A stretch of DNA of 49,691 nucleotides, taken from contig NZ_LMMJ01000004.1 of assembly GCF_001422205.1 (NCBI RefSeq), positions 1 to 49,691 on the forward strand, read 5' to 3'. Position numbers and translations under genes: made by a program. The notes beneath the pieces were generated by a model. It ran no database searches and was not told the DNA's origin. It saw only the letters and a list, made by a program, of their open reading frames with translations. This stretch comes from Curtobacterium sp. Leaf261 (GTDB lineage Bacteria; Actinomycetota; Actinomycetes; Actinomycetales; Microbacteriaceae). Shown here piece by piece: positions 47,218 through 49,691 of the stretch. How positions within the stretch are numbered: the stretch's first letter is position 1; each line of letters begins with the position of its first letter.

Positions 47218-47383
47218 AGCGGTCGAGACGCAGGACCAGGTCCTCGAGGCCATCAAGAACACCCTCACGGACTCGGGGTTCGACCTCCCGTTCCCGACGC
47301 AGCAGGTCCTCCTGCACAACCAGACCGAGGACACCGACGGCGACCGCACGCAGCAACGTGAGGGGTGGCCGCCGGCCGCATGA
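47218..47383 (+). pseudogene. C-terminal fragment of an MscS-type channel
   Basis: The frame reads VETQDQVLEAIKNTLTDSGF then DLPFPTQQVLLHNQTEDTDG, DRTQQREGWPP and a stop. AIKxxLxxxGxDLPFPTxxVxxHxQTE...DGDRxxQREGWP is the usual end of actinobacterial small mechanosensitive channels. The membrane and beta domains are missing. Confidence 0.7.
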
Positions 47384-47486
47384 GTGGCGTTCGGTGCACG
47401 GCCTCCACCACGGAGGGTCGGGCGACGCGGGCACGACCGAGACAGCGGATCATGGCCGTGGCGGAAAGCCGGTGAAACACCCACGA

Positions 47487-47810
47487 TCAGGCAGGACCCG
47501 GCCCCTCCCCATCGTCATCCGCGGGTGCACCGAGGAACTGTTCGACCAGCGCGAGGGCTCCGTGGACATGCTGGGTCGGGAGCTGGATCTCGAAGTGGTC
47601 AGCAGGCAGGCAGAAACTGAGGACCGCGGCCCCGTCGCAGAATCGCCGAAGCGACCAACGCGTGCTGCGGTCCAGTCGGAACGCCTGCTCACCGCCGGTC
47701 GGGTCAGTCGTCCCGCCCCGGAGCTCGTCCCCGTCCAGCCGGAGCCAACTGGAAGCACCGTCTCGCCAGACCTGCACGAAGGTGTACTCCGGCGGCACCG
47801 TGGATCCCAT
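47487..47810 (-). CDS. Hypothetical protein
   Basis: A 107-residue protein from ATG 47810 (MGSTVPPEYTFVQVWRDGAS then SWLRLDGDELRGGTTDPTGG). Beta-rich first half, then FCDGAAVLSFCLPADHFEIQ and a helix. Acidic tail GAPADDDGEGPGPA. No family recognised. Confidence 0.5.
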   Translation of the reverse strand: MGSTVPPEYTFVQVWRDGASSWLRLDGDELRGGTTDPTGGEQAFRLDRSTRWSLRRFCDGAAVLSFCLPADHFEIQLPTQHVHGALALVEQFLGAPADDDGEGPGPA

Positions 47811-47859
47811 CACATCTCGACCTTCCTCGGATCGCCGCCCCGCGCCACACACGGTCACC

Positions 47860-49290
47860 TCACCAGCCCGTGGCGAGCAGATGCTGGACAAGAAGCGCCC
47901 ACACGAGTTGGACACCGATCCCCACGCGGCGCCAACGGTCGGGCAGGAGTGCGGTGCCGACCAGCACCCACGGCGCGAACGGGAGCCAGATGCGCTCGAC
48001 CTCGGCTTTGCTCATTCCTGACAGGTCGGCGAGGAGGATCATCGTGATGCCCGCTGCGCCGAAGAGCAGCGGTACCGACCGTTCCGGTGACCGGAACAAC
48101 TCACGAAGCGACTCACCGGCGCGCGATCCGGCACCGACGACCCTGGCGATGACCTGCGCGATGACTGCACCGACGATCAGTCCGGCGCTGCAGCAGAACG
48201 CGGCCAGGTTGCCCCACGCCCAGTAGGCGATGGGACGTTTGTGCGCGACGCCGTTCCGGTACCGCTCACGGAGCACCGGGTAGGCGTCCCACCACGAGAA
48301 CCCCCACAGGGCGAACCCGACGACGACGATCATCGCGCCGGCAGCCACCCACCAGATCACCCGCCAGGACCCACGGGAACAGATCACCGCCACCGCGACC
48401 ACGGCGAGCAACGGAAGCCCGTAGGAGAGCATCACACACCAGCCGAACAGCACTCCGGACACGACACCGAACGCGGCGGTCCCCCGCCGGGTGCGTCTCG
48501 TCACCGCGACGGACAGCACGAACACCGCCCAGGCACCGAAGGCAGCGAAGACCGCGTCGGCCGAGACCGCTGACCAGATCGCGGCAGGACCGGCGACCAG
48601 GAACGGTGCTGCCCGTCGTGCTGCGGACTCGGCACCGAGTGTCTGCATGCTCAGCATCACCGCCACGGGTGCCGTGGCCGCGACGATCAGCGTGACCCAG
48701 CCCGCAGCGAGACCGGTGGTGAAACCGAGGCGTACGAGCGTGACGTAGAACAGCAGCGCCCCTGGCGGGTGACCAGCGATGTGCACCGGCCATTTGCCCG
48801 GACCACCGACGATCCGCGGGATGTACCCGTCGAGGGTCGCAGCGAAGGGGCGATCAGCAACTGCGCGGGCCGTCCGCAGGTACTCGTAGCCGGTGTCGAG
48901 GATGTGCCCGATCCCCGCCGCACCGTCCACGAGGGCCAACGCCGCGAACCAGGCCACAGTCGTCACGAACGCGACGATGACCAACGATCGCCACGGAAGC
49001 CTCGTGACCGCGTGGGGTGCGAACGAGAACACGACGACAGCCAGCAGGATCGCGGGGAGTGTTCCCGGCCCGATCCGCGGATCCCACCGAGCGTGCAGCG
49101 GCGCGAAGGCGATCACATGGACACGCCACCCGGTGAGTCCAGGGACCACGACGGCAGCACCCACGATGACGGCGGCCACGACGAGTCCGATCAGCGGCAC
49201 ACTCAGCCGGTGCCGTCGCGTCGATGTCGTAGCAGTGGGGACACTCGACGTTCGGACCTCACAACGGTGGTCATCTTCGCGCCGTCTCAT
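47860..49290 (-). CDS. Polytopic membrane protein, possible glycosyltransferase-type
   Basis: A 476-residue integral membrane protein with about eleven helices. External loops include PRIVGGPGKWPVHIAGHPPG, and IGHILDTGYEYLRTARAVAD precedes it. A late loop has MSKAEVERIWLPFAPWVLVG. The HPPGALLFY element and loop positions recall GT-C-like mannosyltransferase-type proteins, but the acidic pair of that fold is not obvious, so the activity is not assigned. ATG 49290 was chosen; upstream frame is not protein-like. Confidence 0.72.
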   Translation of the reverse strand: MRRREDDHRCEVRTSSVPTATTSTRRHRLSVPLIGLVVAAVIVGAAVVVPGLTGWRVHVIAFAPLHARWDPRIGPGTLPAILLAVVVFSFAPHAVTRLPWRSLVIVAFVTTVAWFAALALVDGAAGIGHILDTGYEYLRTARAVADRPFAATLDGYIPRIVGGPGKWPVHIAGHPPGALLFYVTLVRLGFTTGLAAGWVTLIVAATAPVAVMLSMQTLGAESAARRAAPFLVAGPAAIWSAVSADAVFAAFGAWAVFVLSVAVTRRTRRGTAAFGVVSGVLFGWCVMLSYGLPLLAVVAVAVICSRGSWRVIWWVAAGAMIVVVGFALWGFSWWDAYPVLRERYRNGVAHKRPIAYWAWGNLAAFCCSAGLIVGAVIAQVIARVVGAGSRAGESLRELFRSPERSVPLLFGAAGITMILLADLSGMSKAEVERIWLPFAPWVLVGTALLPDRWRRVGIGVQLVWALLVQHLLATGW

Positions 49291-49452
49291 GTCGGATCTG
49301 AGTATGCCCGTTCCGTCGCTCTGTCGTCCGCGGGCAACTCGACGGCCGCACATGTTTGCCGACGAAGTGCGCAACGTGCGGCACGGCCCAAGTTCCACCT
49401 CGACCAGCGGTCTTCGCGAGACGTCGACGTAGGAGGGTCGTGAGCAAATTCA
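49291..49452. other. Short intergenic stretch
   Basis: No gene seen. It contains the promoter region of the leftward membrane protein and ends at the inner edge of the right inverted repeat. Confidence 0.35.
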
Positions 49453-49691
49453 GCTCATGGCGTTAGCGCACCACGACCACCTCGACGACACAACCCCACC
49501 ACACGGCAGCCACCTTCCGCGGTGACGATCGCCGTCAAAGAGAACCACGATTCTGCCCACCCTCTGGGGCCTTCTACACGGCGACGTATGTGCTTGGCTG
49601 TTCATCGTGGCTTAGATCACCACACACGCGGCTTCGGGTGCCGCGACGGCGGAGCCGGTCTCGCCGCGTTTGCGGTCGCGAGCGAGCCGGC
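49453..49691 (-). repeat. Right copy of the large inverted repeat
   Basis: The reverse complement matches 25744-25980. The outermost 98 bp are identical to the left copy; mismatches and small indels then appear. It includes one 85/86-bp unit of the tandem repeat and, at its inner end, the first codons of the 25941-type gene (SWCANAMS) followed at once by a stop. The window ends exactly at the second base of the 86-bp unit. Confidence 0.92.

Noticed and set aside
1..49691. CRISPR array, tRNA, rRNA or recognised insertion sequence
   Set aside because: No regularly spaced repeats, no cloverleaf-like segment and no transposase frame were seen on either strand.

Overview
The window is high-GC actinobacterial DNA, most likely from a plasmid or integrated plasmid of the family Microbacteriaceae. 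The evidence is two Lsr2 genes, actinobacterial dif-like sequences, a MobF (TraA-type) relaxase, and a small protein at 40964-41398 of the 'MGYIVYDG...LAHLQIVIINK' type (DUF7882-like), which I associate with Microbacteriaceae. No replication initiator, ParA, coupling protein or mating-pair genes were recognised. No tRNA, rRNA or CRISPR array was seen.

Layout, left half. 0.6-3.2 kb: a DUF4232 lipoprotein and a two-component system. 3.2-6.7 kb: a scrap zone with an aldo/keto reductase start, a frameshifted hypothetical gene, a gene whose start is broken by a 20-bp tandem duplication, and a nuclease fragment. 6.7-10.8 kb: a dif-like site, a helicase-associated-domain protein, Lsr2, a DUF1016 nuclease and small genes. 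11-19.3 kb: a rightward-facing block of plasmid early genes (DUF3846, ParB-like, ArdC-like antirestriction protein, NrdH, and a VbhA/Fic/HNH operon). Within this block three copies of a roughly 240-nt structured leader precede three transcription units. 19.4-24.8 kb: a probable relaxosome accessory gene, a candidate oriT region and the 1498-residue relaxase. 24.8-25.6 kb: res sites and a serine resolvase.

Layout, right half. From 25.74 kb to the last base the sequence is bounded by an imperfect inverted repeat of about 240 bp; the left copy starts with a perfect 86-bp tandem duplication. Inside are a tight three-gene methyltransferase/helicase/GIY-YIG cassette (probable restriction or defence system) and a patchwork of small cargo segments separated by 28-bp XerC/XerD dif-like sites (33305, 36086, 38040, 39794). 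The cargo is a second Lsr2 with a decayed DUF1016 gene, a second Fic protein, an ECF sigma/anti-sigma pair, an AAA ATPase and relaxase scraps. From 40 to 49.3 kb there are small regulators, truncated chromosomal-type genes and membrane proteins.

How the genes may work together. The block at 11-19 kb looks like the leading region of a conjugative plasmid: all genes point toward the relaxase/oriT side, it contains an ArdC-like gene, and its repeated leaders have covarying helices. I infer that they could act as single-strand promoters of the F-plasmid Frpo kind, or as structured 5' UTRs. The Fic toxin and the relaxase share a C-terminal tail, which suggests both are recognised by the same type IV secretion coupling machinery. 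The dif-like sites suggest Xer-mediated cargo exchange. These are hypotheses drawn from the sequence alone.
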